Assembly (NCBI GenBank): GCA_029246285.1
Contig: JAQWNW010000055.1
Location: 1-55,940 of the forward strand
Length of the DNA: 55,940 nt
Direction of reading: 5' to 3'
Source: Paracoccaceae bacterium
Lineage (GTDB): Bacteria > Pseudomonadota > Alphaproteobacteria > Rhodobacterales > Rhodobacteraceae
Shown: one piece after another, positions 9,613-18,454 of the stretch
Layout: each line of letters opens with the position of its first letter
Numbering within the stretch: position 1 is the first letter of the stretch
Notes under the pieces: generated by a model
Database searches by the model: none
Told to the model about the DNA's origin: nothing
What the model saw: only the letters and a program-made list of their open reading frames with translations
Program-made: the position numbers and the translations under genes

Positions 9613-10362
9613 TTATTTCTGAACAATTTTTTTCAAATTCTTATCATATGAAAACTTTCGCTCGCCTCTCCAATTAATTGGGCAAATTTCAGCTGACATC
9701 CCATCAAAGTCCCAAACTCGGCCGTAATCTCTAATTCTACTTTTATTACCTTTTGCAACGATTACATCTGGTCCCATCCAATATTTTGTATTTTTCACAA
9801 TGACTGGCTCTTCGTTGTTTTTACCAGTCACCATCTCGATCTCACCTTGGATTTTTCTCTCTATCATTATTCTTCGCTTGGTACCGTCTCTCTCAATAAC
9901 CACTGGTGCTCTTTCAGCGCCAATAATCTCTGAAACTAGTTTGGTGAATAACCCAGTTGTACCACCAGCTTGACCTGAAAAAATCTGCAAAATCCCATTA
10001 TATGCCTTACCACTTGCACGATCATCTACGTAAGCGGCAACTTTCCAATTTCCTTCACCCATTCGTCCTGGAATATCAACAAGCAATCCAACATTCAGCC
10101 CAGACAAATCTTCGCCTTCAAAATGACCTTCATCAATAATGATTCCCATCCAGGCATGACAATGACCTTCTGTCGGTGGATGAGCACCCAAAGAAACAAC
10201 GCAAGGACAAAAAACTGTACACGAACAATTTAAAATTAACTCACCATTTATTGCCCAATCTGTTGGGGTCGCCTTACGTCTCATCGGATTGTCTAATTTA
10301 GCCGAAATTTTTGAACGAGTCGCTATCCTATCTGACTTATCAGAAGCTGCTGTCGATGCCAT
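9613..10362 (-). CDS. DUF1326 domain-containing protein
   Basis: A 249 aa protein of unknown biochemical function. After an S/T/K-rich N-terminus (1-30) comes the DUF1326 core, with a conserved cysteine cluster NCSCTVFCPC near residues 44-53, GHCHAW, and the typical DDRAS and FSGQAGG motifs. The Cys/His cluster suggests a metal or redox site. No signal peptide is visible, so it is probably cytoplasmic. In other proteobacteria DUF1326 genes often sit beside a DUF2182 membrane protein, but none is present here. AGGGGA stands 6 bp before the ATG and supports the start. It is upstream of ccr by 69 bp in the same direction and may share its promoter in the long upstream gap. Confidence 0.75.
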   Translation of the reverse strand: MASTAASDKSDRIATRSKISAKLDNPMRRKATPTDWAINGELILNCSCTVFCPCVVSLGAHPPTEGHCHAWMGIIIDEGHFEGEDLSGLNVGLLVDIPGRMGEGNWKVAAYVDDRASGKAYNGILQIFSGQAGGTTGLFTKLVSEIIGAERAPVVIERDGTKRRIMIERKIQGEIEMVTGKNNEEPVIVKNTKYWMGPDVIVAKGNKSRIRDYGRVWDFDGMSAEICPINWRGERKFSYDKNLKKIVQK

Positions 10363-10756
10363 ATCTATTCCCCTATCAACTATTATTTAAACAACAGTAA
10401 TTGCTCTAACACCAATGAACAAGTCACGTAAGATTAACGTTACGCCAATTGTTTAGAAAAAACTGTCTAAATCTGCGTTTTTCCCTCAAAAACCTTAAAA
10501 AGTTACCATTAAACCAAAAAATCCAAATAACTAACCAATCATATAATTGCATTTTCTCTTAAAAACTGATCACCCAAATCAAAATTCTTTGCCAACCTCT
10601 TCATATCCTTAAGATTATTTGTCAAAAAAAACTTGACAAAAAGCAAAAAAAATTGACCCTCAATGGACATTTTATGGATTAATTTCAACAATTCACTTGT
10701 TTGACGGTTGAGCCTACTCTACCGTCAGATGAATAACAGGTTTAAAGGATAGCAAT
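10363..10756. other. 394-bp divergent intergenic region
   Basis: An AT-rich gap between the DUF1326 gene (minus) and the polyamine-type binding-protein gene (plus), with no credible coding sequence. It must hold promoters for both. A TTGACA (10633-10638) is visible, but I find no well-spaced -10 partner. An inverted repeat at 10702-10727 is listed separately. Confidence 0.6.
10702..10727. promoter_or_regulatory. inverted repeat upstream of the binding-protein gene
   Basis: TGACGGT-12 bp-ACCGTCA, perfect 7-bp arms, ending 29 bp before the ATG of the substrate-binding protein. It could be an operator for a dimeric repressor or a leader hairpin; the loop is long for a terminator and no T-tract follows. 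Confidence 0.45.
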
Positions 10757-11806
10757 ATGAATAAAATTAAAACAATTTCTGCATTGTTTGGTGCTGCTTT
10801 AATAGCCCTACCTGCATTTGCAGCTGACGACGAACTAATCGTTTTTGATTGGTCTGGTTATGAAGATCCGAATTTCTTTCTAGCATATAATGAAAAGCAT
10901 GGTGATGATCCAACATTCACTTTCTTTGGAGAGGAAGAAGAAGCCTTTCAAAAACTTCGATCTGGCTTTAGAGCGGATGTCTCTCATCCCTGCTCAGCAA
11001 ATGTTCAAAAATGGCGAGAAGCTGGATTAATCGAACCATGGGACGTTTCACGTATACCAGCCTATGATGACCTAAATAAGTCATTCACTGGGTCTGAAGT
11101 ATTCACGCACAATGGAGAGGTATATTTCATACCAGCAGATTGGGGATCAACAGCTGTTGCTTATAATACAGAAGAAGTTCCAACTGAAGATGTATCCACA
11201 CTCCAAGTATTTACAGATCCTAAATACGCTGGAAGAATTTCAATCGCTGATAATGTAGATGATGTTTATGCATTAGCTTACTTAGCGATAGGTGTAACAG
11301 ATTGGACAAAAGCAACAGAAGCAGATTTTGAAGCAGCTTCAGCTTGGCTAAGAAAAGCTCATCCAAACGTCAGAGCGTACTGGGCTGACGGTGGTGAACT
11401 GAGCCAATTAATGGCTTCAGGCGAAGTCTTAATATCTTGGGCTTGGAACGAGACTCCAGTGACTATGCAAGGTGAAGGGCATCCAATTGGTTACTCTAGA
11501 GAAACAGTTGAAGGTACATCTACTTGGGTTTGTGGTTACGTTAACTTAACAAATGGCCCTGGTTCCGAAGATAAAGCATACGACTTCATGAACGCATGGC
11601 TATCTGAAGAAACAGCTGCATACATTGTTAATGAGTGGGGTTACGGACACTCAAATGCTAAAGTTATGGCAACCTACTCTCCAGAAGATATCGAATGGGC
11701 TGGTTTAGCACCTGTAAGTGTTCCAGTGTTGGCTCAATTGCCAATGGATATCAATCTTCGCGAGCGACAGATTGCTGAGTTTGAAAAAATCAAAGCAGGG
11801 TTTTAA
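10757..11806 (+). CDS. polyamine-type ABC transporter substrate-binding protein (PotD/PotF family)
   Basis: A 349 aa periplasmic binding protein. A Sec signal peptide (1-22, cleavage after AFA) is followed by a mature domain with the PotD/PotF-like start LIVFDWSGYEDPNF, PADWGST, and the C-terminal region with MDINLRERQ. An AAAGGA site is 7 bp before the ATG. It faces the PotA-PotB-PotC-like genes, which are on the opposite strand and converge on the same terminator; it is almost certainly their binding protein. The ligand is likely a cationic amine or guanidino compound, judging from the neighbouring ureohydrolase, aminotransferase and amine oxidase. Spermidine or putrescine are only the default guess. 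Confidence 0.88.
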   Translation: MNKIKTISALFGAALIALPAFAADDELIVFDWSGYEDPNFFLAYNEKHGDDPTFTFFGEEEEAFQKLRSGFRADVSHPCSANVQKWREAGLIEPWDVSRIPAYDDLNKSFTGSEVFTHNGEVYFIPADWGSTAVAYNTEEVPTEDVSTLQVFTDPKYAGRISIADNVDDVYALAYLAIGVTDWTKATEADFEAASAWLRKAHPNVRAYWADGGELSQLMASGEVLISWAWNETPVTMQGEGHPIGYSRETVEGTSTWVCGYVNLTNGPGSEDKAYDFMNAWLSEETAAYIVNEWGYGHSNAKVMATYSPEDIEWAGLAPVSVPVLAQLPMDINLRERQIAEFEKIKAGF

Positions 11807-11826
11807 AACCTTAAACAAGTAAAAAG

Positions 11827-11853
11827 AAAGGGCCGCTAAAAGCGGCCTTTTTT
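11827..11853. terminator. bidirectional intrinsic terminator
   Basis: GGCCGC (11831-11836), loop TAAAA, GCGGCC (11842-11847) followed by seven T residues. The A-rich left flank gives a U-tract for the opposite strand too. It lies between the converging ends of the binding-protein gene and potA and probably serves both. Confidence 0.9.
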
Positions 11854-11875
11854 ATTTCTCAATTGTATCTTATTC

Positions 11876-12955
11876 TTAATCAAGAAGAATTAAACTCTCA
11901 GAGCTCCAACCAATTCTGATTTTATCATCTTTATTTAGAGCCTTTCGACCAGCAGTATTCCTCATCGATACACTCAAAGGATCAGTAACACCTTCCACTG
12001 CAACAGAATAATAACTCATATCGCCGTAATAATCGATTTCCAAAACTTTACCTGGCGTCTCTCGATCCGATGTTTGCTCTGCATCTAATAATATTGTTAG
12101 CATTTCTGGTCTTATTCCAACTTGGGTTCCATTCACACCAGCTGGAGCTTGATCTTCAGATATTGTTATTTCCCCTAAACCTGGAACTGTCACATCTAAA
12201 AACCCTTTCTTTGCTTGACTTGCACTGCCAGGTAAAAAATTCATAATACCAATAAAATTAGCAACCTCCCTATTTTTTGGTCGAGTGTATAGATCAAAAG
12301 GACTATCCAATTGTGCAATCTGACCATCAAACATAACCGCTATTCTATCAGACATAATCAGAGCCTCCTCTTGATCATGAGTAACTAAAATGAAAGTGAT
12401 GCCGACCTGGCGCTGAAGCCTGCGTAGTTCTGTTTGCATCTGCTCTCTTAACTTCTTGTCTAAAGCAGAGAGCGGCTCATCAAGTAATAAAACTCGAGGC
12501 CTTAAGATAAGGGCCCTGGCGAGAGCAACTCGTTGCCGCTGACCACCCGATAATGTATGAGCAGCTCGGTTTTCATACCCTTCGAGACCAACCATGTCCA
12601 AAGCCTCTTTGACTTTTTCACTCTTTTCGGAAAGGGACAATTGCTTGCGCCTTAAACCAAATGCAACGTTTTCACCCACATTCAAATGAGGAAAAATTGC
12701 GTAAGATTGAAAAACCATGTTTGCTGGTCGATTATTGGGAAGGACACCCTCCATATCCTTTCCATCAATTAAGACAACACCACCAGTTAGGTCTTCAAAT
12801 CCAGCGATTGTTCTCAGCAAAGTAGTTTTCCCACAACCAGAAGGCCCAAGTAAGGAGAAAAACTCACCCTCCATAATCTGTGCCGACACACCTTTCAAAG
12901 CCTTTACATCGCCAAAAGATTTATCAACATTAATTAAATCAATTATAGGTTTCAT
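11876..12955 (-). CDS. potA: polyamine-type ABC transporter ATP-binding protein
   Basis: A 359 aa ATPase energising import through the two adjacent permeases. It has Walker A GPSGCGKTTLLR (about 38-49), Q-loop region MVFQSYAIFPH, signature LSGGQRQRVALARAL, Walker B VLLLDEPLSALDK and H-loop VTHDQEEAL. A C-terminal TOBE-type regulatory region follows (about 240-359), as in PotA/PotG. The start overlaps the stop of potC by 4 bp (ATGA). It is the last gene of the operon that begins with the ureohydrolase at 16800. Its stop converges on the shared terminator opposite the binding-protein gene. Confidence 0.9.
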   Translation of the reverse strand: MKPIIDLINVDKSFGDVKALKGVSAQIMEGEFFSLLGPSGCGKTTLLRTIAGFEDLTGGVVLIDGKDMEGVLPNNRPANMVFQSYAIFPHLNVGENVAFGLRRKQLSLSEKSEKVKEALDMVGLEGYENRAAHTLSGGQRQRVALARALILRPRVLLLDEPLSALDKKLREQMQTELRRLQRQVGITFILVTHDQEEALIMSDRIAVMFDGQIAQLDSPFDLYTRPKNREVANFIGIMNFLPGSASQAKKGFLDVTVPGLGEITISEDQAPAGVNGTQVGIRPEMLTILLDAEQTSDRETPGKVLEIDYYGDMSYYSVAVEGVTDPLSVSMRNTAGRKALNKDDKIRIGWSSESLILLD

Positions 12956-13764
12956 ACAAAGCCCCCAGTATCCTGCACCCCAGTGCGTTTTAATCCTCGT
13001 CTTCTAAAATACTCTGAAGCAGTTAAAAGAAGTAATGAAACAACCAGCATTATGGTACCTAAAGCCATAACTGCAGGTATTCTTGCAGGAAACCTTAACA
13101 TTCCCCATATATATACTGACAATGTTGGCTCCGAACCTGTTAAGAAAAAAGCAATAATAAATTCGTCGAGCGAAATAACAAAACTGATCAATAGAGACGA
13201 TATAATACCGGGCATAACTAAAGGTAAAGTAATCAGTCTAAATGTTGACCATTTAGTTTCCCCAAGATCAATTGAAGCTTCTTCCAAGCTTTTATCTAAT
13301 GATCTAAATGCCCCATTTAAAATAGCGATGGAGAATGGAACGCAGATCAACACATGCCCGAGTATAATCGTCCAAATGGATAATCCCAAACCCAGTACCT
13401 TAATCAATACAACAATTAGAGACACAGCAACTATAATTTCAGGAAGAACCAGCGGAACCATTATGAGCCCCATTATAGGACCTTTTCCCGGAAACGAAAA
13501 TCTTGTAGCTGCCCTGGACGCAAACATTCCCAGAGTTGTGGCTAAAATTGATGTGATGATTGCGATTTTTAAACTAGTAAAAACGGCGGTATGTAATGCT
13601 TCAATTTTTGCAAGCTCATAAAACCATTGGAAACCAAACCCTTTTAGAGGAAAGGCTATGATTTTCCCAGTATTAAACGCAAAAAGAGGCAATAATATCA
13701 CTGGTAGATATAAGAAAATTAAATACAACCAAACGAAGCTTGTTAACAATTTACCAGATTTCAT
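12952..13764 (-). CDS. potC: polyamine-type ABC transporter permease (PotC-like)
   Basis: A 270 aa inner-membrane permease with about six hydrophobic helices. The cytoplasmic EAA loop that docks on the ATPase is recognisable as LEEASIDLGETKWSTFRLI, ending in the usual LP-x-x-x-PG (LPLVMPGI). The C-terminal RRRG stretch is cytoplasmic. It overlaps both neighbours by 4 bp: its start overlaps the PotB-like stop and its stop overlaps the potA start, so translation is probably coupled. Length and EAA motif fit PotC/PotI. Confidence 0.9.
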   Translation of the reverse strand: MKSGKLLTSFVWLYLIFLYLPVILLPLFAFNTGKIIAFPLKGFGFQWFYELAKIEALHTAVFTSLKIAIITSILATTLGMFASRAATRFSFPGKGPIMGLIMVPLVLPEIIVAVSLIVVLIKVLGLGLSIWTIILGHVLICVPFSIAILNGAFRSLDKSLEEASIDLGETKWSTFRLITLPLVMPGIISSLLISFVISLDEFIIAFFLTGSEPTLSVYIWGMLRFPARIPAVMALGTIMLVVSLLLLTASEYFRRRGLKRTGVQDTGGFV

Positions 13765-14651
13765 CTTAATATCCCCAGGTAATTTCGGTTAATCCAGCCA
13801 AAAAACTTTCCAAACAACCATAAAATTGCCAACGTCAAAACAACAGAGATCATCGCTAGTATTGCTAGGGTAGCTCCCAGTGGAGCATTGTTAGCCTTAA
13901 GAAACTGAAGCTGTATCATATTTGAAATCATCAACCCACTTGGCCCACCCACCAGCTTTGGTGTCACGTAATCACCAATAGTCGGAATAAATACAATTAC
14001 TGCAGCCGCTACTATCCCGGGAAAAGCCAAAGGTAGGGTTACTCTTAAAAAAGTTATAATACGGCTCTCCCCCAAATCGTAACTAGCTACTAAGAGACTT
14101 CTATCTATTTTTTCTAAAACTACATAAATTGGCAAGATGGCAAAAGGTGCCCAAGCATGAGCTAAAGTGATTACAACCGCATTCATGTTGTACAAAATAA
14201 ATGTTAATGGTTGCTCAATTAAACCTAAACCCTTTAAGCCCGAGTTTAATACGCCATTATAACCTAATATGACTTTCCATAAAAATATGCGTAAAAGATA
14301 GCTCGTCCAAAATGGTACAGTTATCAAGAATATCCATCTTGCTTTTTTATTCTGTGGCACAAAAAATGAAATATAATAGGCAATTGGAAAAGCCAGAATT
14401 ACGGTTACAAAAGTCACTATAGCAGAAATATTTAAGGAGCGAAAAAGTAAAATTCGATAGATTGGTTCCTCAGTCGCAGCTCTGTAATTATCAAGTGTAA
14501 AGGTTGTATCAAGGTCAAGATAGTTTTGGGTCCAAAAACTAAATGTAACAACAGCCGCTATCGGCACAGCTAAAAGTAAGAATGCATACAAAAGAGTTGG
14601 ACTGACTAGTAATAATCCATTCGCCCCCTCTGAATTCATTATTTTCTTCAT
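13761..14651 (-). CDS. potB: polyamine-type ABC transporter permease (PotB-like)
   Basis: An inner-membrane permease of about 296 aa with six hydrophobic segments. The EAA-type loop is seen as SLLVASYDLGESRIITFLRV followed by LPLAFPGI. I prefer the ATG at 14651, which has GGTGAG 6 bp before it. The ATG at 14666 has no recognisable ribosome site and would add MGERR. It follows the Rieske gene by about 24 bp and overlaps potC by 4 bp. With potC and potA it forms the importer; no binding-protein gene lies in this operon (it is convergent at 10757). Confidence 0.88.
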   Translation of the reverse strand: MKKIMNSEGANGLLLVSPTLLYAFLLLAVPIAAVVTFSFWTQNYLDLDTTFTLDNYRAATEEPIYRILLFRSLNISAIVTFVTVILAFPIAYYISFFVPQNKKARWIFLITVPFWTSYLLRIFLWKVILGYNGVLNSGLKGLGLIEQPLTFILYNMNAVVITLAHAWAPFAILPIYVVLEKIDRSLLVASYDLGESRIITFLRVTLPLAFPGIVAAAVIVFIPTIGDYVTPKLVGGPSGLMISNMIQLQFLKANNAPLGATLAILAMISVVLTLAILWLFGKFFGWINRNYLGILR

Positions 14652-14675
14652 TCTACGCTCACCCATCAGGACAAA

Positions 14676-15857
14676 TTAATCAGATGATCTCTTCGACCAA
14701 AGATGTTTCTTTTCCGGTTCATCTCTACTATCAATCGCTGGGATCTTTGATCTCAAATGATCATGAAAAGTTTTCAGCCCATACTCTAAATCAGATAATA
14801 CAACCCCGTCGTATGCCGAACTTTGAGCTGCTTCACAAGCCCATACACAGAGCATTTGATCCTCAGCCATTGTATCTCTGTCTATACGGTTAGATAAATA
14901 CCTAGAAGCGCGTAATTCACGGCTCTCATTTTTATGGCGATAAACTGCACCCTGCTGAACAGTTTTTGTCGCAGATATTGGAATTTCTTGATAATAAATT
15001 ACACTATCTGGATAAAATCCGAAAACTATATTTGGGAACATTCCAATGTATATCCATGCTTGCTGGTTTGACGGGGGTAGATGTTCAATTTTAGGTAAGA
15101 TATTTTTATATTGCTGAACAGACCAAAGCTTTGACGGGCCTCCACTAAAATATCCAACAGATCTAGAAGCTCCTTCAATATATGGTTCATCAAAATAATC
15201 ATTACCATATAAATCATGCAAACCTGGATGAGCTTGCCGCACATGATAACCTTCATTATCAACGTCTCGGATAGCTTTCCAATTAACATCAAGAGTTTCT
15301 TTCCATACGCCATTTCCGTCTGGAAGCATTGTGTTCAATCTATAATTACTAACCTCTTCATCAAAACGTTCTAAAATCTTGCTAACGGGTGGCTGAATTG
15401 ACGATTTAAACCTAATAAAAATAAATCCATGCCAGATTTCTTGCTCAATTGGTTTTAAACCCCAATCTTCCTTCTTCATCGGAGGAAACGACTCTCTTTC
15501 TGCAATTCCTCTTAACGTGCCATCTAAATTATAGGCCCAGCCATGATATGGACAAATCATGGCCTTATTACATTGTCCTGAGGATCCAGAGACTACCCGA
15601 GCTCCTTTGTGCCGGCATAGATTATGAAAACTTCGAATAACCCCATCGTGACCACGGATAACAAAAGCTCTTTCTTTTGCAATGTCATAGGTATGGTAAT
15701 CACCGGGCTCTGGTATATCATTAACATGACAAACTAATTGCCAATGCTTTCGAAACAATTCTTCATTTTCAACGTCCAGCAGATCATCGCTGAAGTAAGC
15801 CCATCCCGGCAAACCATTTCGATTCCATTCTTTGGGAATTAGGTTATCATTTTTCAT
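14676..15857 (-). CDS. Rieske non-heme iron oxygenase, alpha subunit
   Basis: A 393 aa aromatic-ring-hydroxylating-type oxygenase subunit. The Rieske [2Fe-2S] ligands are C81, H83, C102 and H105 (CRH and CPYHGW). The mononuclear iron site is E202/H205/H210 in the NEGYHVRQAH region, with bridging aspartates D198/D200. Such enzymes hydroxylate or oxidatively N-demethylate small substrates, and the size resembles the glycine betaine/carnitine/stachydrine group. It sits 1 bp after the ureohydrolase stop and just before the PotBCA permease genes, so it should act on the imported compound. No reductase or ferredoxin partner is encoded nearby. The substrate is unknown; a methylated or guanidino amine is my inference. 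Confidence 0.85.
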   Translation of the reverse strand: MKNDNLIPKEWNRNGLPGWAYFSDDLLDVENEELFRKHWQLVCHVNDIPEPGDYHTYDIAKERAFVIRGHDGVIRSFHNLCRHKGARVVSGSSGQCNKAMICPYHGWAYNLDGTLRGIAERESFPPMKKEDWGLKPIEQEIWHGFIFIRFKSSIQPPVSKILERFDEEVSNYRLNTMLPDGNGVWKETLDVNWKAIRDVDNEGYHVRQAHPGLHDLYGNDYFDEPYIEGASRSVGYFSGGPSKLWSVQQYKNILPKIEHLPPSNQQAWIYIGMFPNIVFGFYPDSVIYYQEIPISATKTVQQGAVYRHKNESRELRASRYLSNRIDRDTMAEDQMLCVWACEAAQSSAYDGVVLSDLEYGLKTFHDHLRSKIPAIDSRDEPEKKHLWSKRSSD

Positions 15858-15858
15858 T

Positions 15859-16800
15859 TTATCTCTCTTTTACACCTGGAAGAACACACAATAATTCATA
15901 AAGAATATTTGCGGCAGTTAAAGCAGTATTTCCAGATTGGTCATAAGGTGGAGATACTTCGACCAAATCACAGCCTATGATATTTAAACCTTTTAAGCCC
16001 CGGATAAATCCCACCGCTTGAGGTGTAGTTAAACCACATATTTCTGGAGTACCTGTACCAGGGGCATAAGCAGGATCGAGACTATCAATATCAAAAGTTA
16101 TATAAACCGGATGGTCCGCTATTTTATTTTTTATTTGGTCAGCCAAAGGTTCTAATGACTTGTGCCAAAGTTCTTCCGCCTGAACTACGTTAAAACCCCA
16201 ATTACGAGCTTCATTAAAATCTTCGGCCGTATAACCTGTCCCTCTTAAGCCAATCTGATAAACGAGATCAGGTTTGATCAACCCTTCCTCATAAGCACGC
16301 CTAAACGGCGTACCATGCGCTATCTTCTCTCCAAACATATGATCATTGACATCTGCATGCGCATCTATGTGAAGTAAAGCAACTGGGCCAAATTTCTTTT
16401 TAATCGATCTTAGTATAGGCAAAGTTAGAGTATGATCACCTCCCATAGCCATTGGAATGACTTCTTCTAATAACAACTGATCATAAAAACTCCCAATTCT
16501 ATCAACAGAGTCTTTCAAATCAAAAGTATTTATTGGAATATCCCCGATATCTCCGCAATTTAAAGAGTCAAAGGGAGCAGCTTTAGTCCACATATTATAG
16601 GGCCTAAGCATATTACTTTCTGCTCTAATCTGCTTTGGTCCAAAACGGGTTCCAGATCTCCAACTAGTACCAATGTCCATTGGAATACCGAGAAAAGCCA
16701 CATCTAACTCACTTATGTTCTCAGAGCTTGGAAGACGCATAAACGTACCAGACCCAGAAAAGCGCGGTTGTTCATTACCTCCAAGGGGTTGGTTTTTCAT
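15859..16800 (-). CDS. agmatinase/arginase-family ureohydrolase
   Basis: A binuclear-manganese ureohydrolase of 313 aa, expected to split a guanidino compound into urea and an amine. The metal ligands are all visible: GGDHT, DAHAD (in HIDAHADVND) and DID (in TFDIDSLDPAYAPG). The closest pattern is the agmatinase/guanidinobutyrase branch. The start at 16800 is supported by AGGTGG 4 bp upstream; a longer TTG-started form lacks this. It heads the ureohydrolase-Rieske-PotB-PotC-PotA operon. Possible substrates are agmatine, 4-guanidinobutyrate or another imported guanidine. Formiminoglutamase (HutG-type) is in the same superfamily, but the hut locus here uses HutF and this gene sits with a transporter. 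Confidence 0.82.
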   Translation of the reverse strand: MKNQPLGGNEQPRFSGSGTFMRLPSSENISELDVAFLGIPMDIGTSWRSGTRFGPKQIRAESNMLRPYNMWTKAAPFDSLNCGDIGDIPINTFDLKDSVDRIGSFYDQLLLEEVIPMAMGGDHTLTLPILRSIKKKFGPVALLHIDAHADVNDHMFGEKIAHGTPFRRAYEEGLIKPDLVYQIGLRGTGYTAEDFNEARNWGFNVVQAEELWHKSLEPLADQIKNKIADHPVYITFDIDSLDPAYAPGTGTPEICGLTTPQAVGFIRGLKGLNIIGCDLVEVSPPYDQSGNTALTAANILYELLCVLPGVKER

Positions 16801-16924
16801 AATTCCACCTATCAAGCTCTACTCTTCGTTAAAAATAAATATTATTTTTTAATATTTAAATCAATAATTTATGTAACTTTATTAAAGTTTTTAAAATAAA
16901 ACTTAAATAAAAAAATATATAATC

Positions 16925-18316
16925 TTAAGATATTCTAACCCCAGCTCTTATTAAACTATCTGTAACACTTTTAATCGACTCCGTTAATTTTTCTGTAATA
17001 AAATCAATATCTTCAAACGTTATATTTAAAGCGGGTGACATCACATTCAAATGACCCAGAGGCCTTACAAGCAACCCAAGGTCTTCTGATTTATTAGATA
17101 TAAGCTTTCCGACATTTAAATCATCAGGTAATAATTCTTTAGTTTCTTTATTTGCAACGTTTTCCACACACATCATCATTTTTTTACCTCGAACATTTCC
17201 AACTAAGGGCAATTCGTTCAATGTAGCCAATTTAGCCTCAAAATACAGTCCAACATCATGTGCATTTTTTAAAATCTCTTCTCGCTCCATGATCTCAATA
17301 TTTTTTAACGCTGCAGCACACGAAACGGGATGGCCAGCATAAGTAAAACCGCTCGTAAACCACCCGCTTTCACTCTGACTAATAACATCATGAATTTTGT
17401 CGGAATATATCATAGCACCTATTGGAAGATACCCAGAAGACAAGCCTTTGGCACTGCAGATGATATCAGGAATCATTTCAAATTCATCTTCTGAAGCAAA
17501 CCAATGACCTAATCTACCAAATGCTGTAACAACCTCATCCGCAACAAATAAAATATCATTAGAACTACAAACTTCCCTCATGCGCCTCAAATAATGATCA
17601 GGTGGTACAATCACACCTCCTGATGCCTGAATAGGTTCAGCAAAAAATCCACCTATATTATCGACTCCAAGACGTTCGATTGTATCTTCAAATTCTTTCA
17701 CCAATAGCTCGGTCAAATCACCCTCTTCCATACCTTCCGGCCGTCGATACGGATTTGGACACGAAATATGATGAAAAATATCATTCATATATTGAAATTC
17801 GGGCACGTGATCACCAGGCCGTTTACCAGCAGACATAGCCGCATAAGTTGATCCATGATAGGAATGATCACGCGCAATAATTAATTTTTTTGAGGCAAAT
17901 CCACGAGATGCCTGATAATAGTGTACCATTCTAACCGCAGTATCTATTGCTGTAGATCCGCCAGTGGTAAAATGAATATGATCAAGACCCTTTGGAGTAA
18001 GTTCCGCCAATTTAGAGACTAATAATGCTGAAGTTTCGTTAGTCATATCAGTAAACGTGGAAGAGAATGATAATTTCCTGACCTGATCTGCTATGGCATC
18101 AGCCATTTCATCTCGCCCAAGCCCGATATTCGTGCACCAAAGACCACCAACGGCGTCAAAATACTCGTTCCCAGTTGCATCCCTAAGGCGAGCCCCAGTT
18201 CCTTCCATTATAACTAAGGCTCCGTCCTGATTAAAACTTTCAAAATGAGAAAAAGGATGAAGAGCATGAGCGCGATCCATTTCCATTAAAGCTTGCGCAG
18301 TATTGCTATGTGCCAT
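16925..18316 (-). CDS. class III aminotransferase (omega-amine/polyamine:pyruvate type)
   Basis: A PLP enzyme of 463 aa, expected to transaminate a terminal amine or omega-amino acid, with pyruvate or 2-oxoglutarate as acceptor. It shows GGLWCTNIGLGRDEM near the N-terminus, the PLP-phosphate loop TTGGSTAIDTA, the pyridine aspartate in ILFVADEVVTAFGRLG and the Schiff-base lysine in SAKGLSSGYLPIGA. Resemblance is to putrescine/spermidine:pyruvate aminotransferases (SpuC-like). The ATG at 18316 has AGGA 6-7 bp upstream. It is upstream of the ureohydrolase operon in the same direction (124-bp gap) and divergent from the DAO-type oxidase. Together these fit a route from diamine or guanidinoamine to an aldehyde. 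Confidence 0.85.
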   Translation of the reverse strand: MAHSNTAQALMEMDRAHALHPFSHFESFNQDGALVIMEGTGARLRDATGNEYFDAVGGLWCTNIGLGRDEMADAIADQVRKLSFSSTFTDMTNETSALLVSKLAELTPKGLDHIHFTTGGSTAIDTAVRMVHYYQASRGFASKKLIIARDHSYHGSTYAAMSAGKRPGDHVPEFQYMNDIFHHISCPNPYRRPEGMEEGDLTELLVKEFEDTIERLGVDNIGGFFAEPIQASGGVIVPPDHYLRRMREVCSSNDILFVADEVVTAFGRLGHWFASEDEFEMIPDIICSAKGLSSGYLPIGAMIYSDKIHDVISQSESGWFTSGFTYAGHPVSCAAALKNIEIMEREEILKNAHDVGLYFEAKLATLNELPLVGNVRGKKMMMCVENVANKETKELLPDDLNVGKLISNKSEDLGLLVRPLGHLNVMSPALNITFEDIDFITEKLTESIKSVTDSLIRAGVRIS

Positions 18317-18454
18317 TAGGGTTCCTACCATAGAGTTTAACTTGTTTTTATTTTAAACGCAGACTAACAAGATTAACCAAAAGAGCCAACTCTTATGTTT
18401 ATTACTGAGACAACCTGAGTAAGAGAATATTTTCGAAAACAAGGAATTTAGATT

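Noticed and set aside
12983-13621. 212-codon open frame on the plus strand
   Set aside because: Antisense to the PotC-like permease, whose helices, EAA loop and ATGA overlaps are unambiguous.
15859-16800. Ureohydrolase as HutG-type formiminoglutamase
   Set aside because: It belongs to the transporter operon about 10 kb from hutI, and the presence of HutF makes a formiminoglutamase unnecessary; agmatinase/guanidinobutyrase-like motifs fit better.
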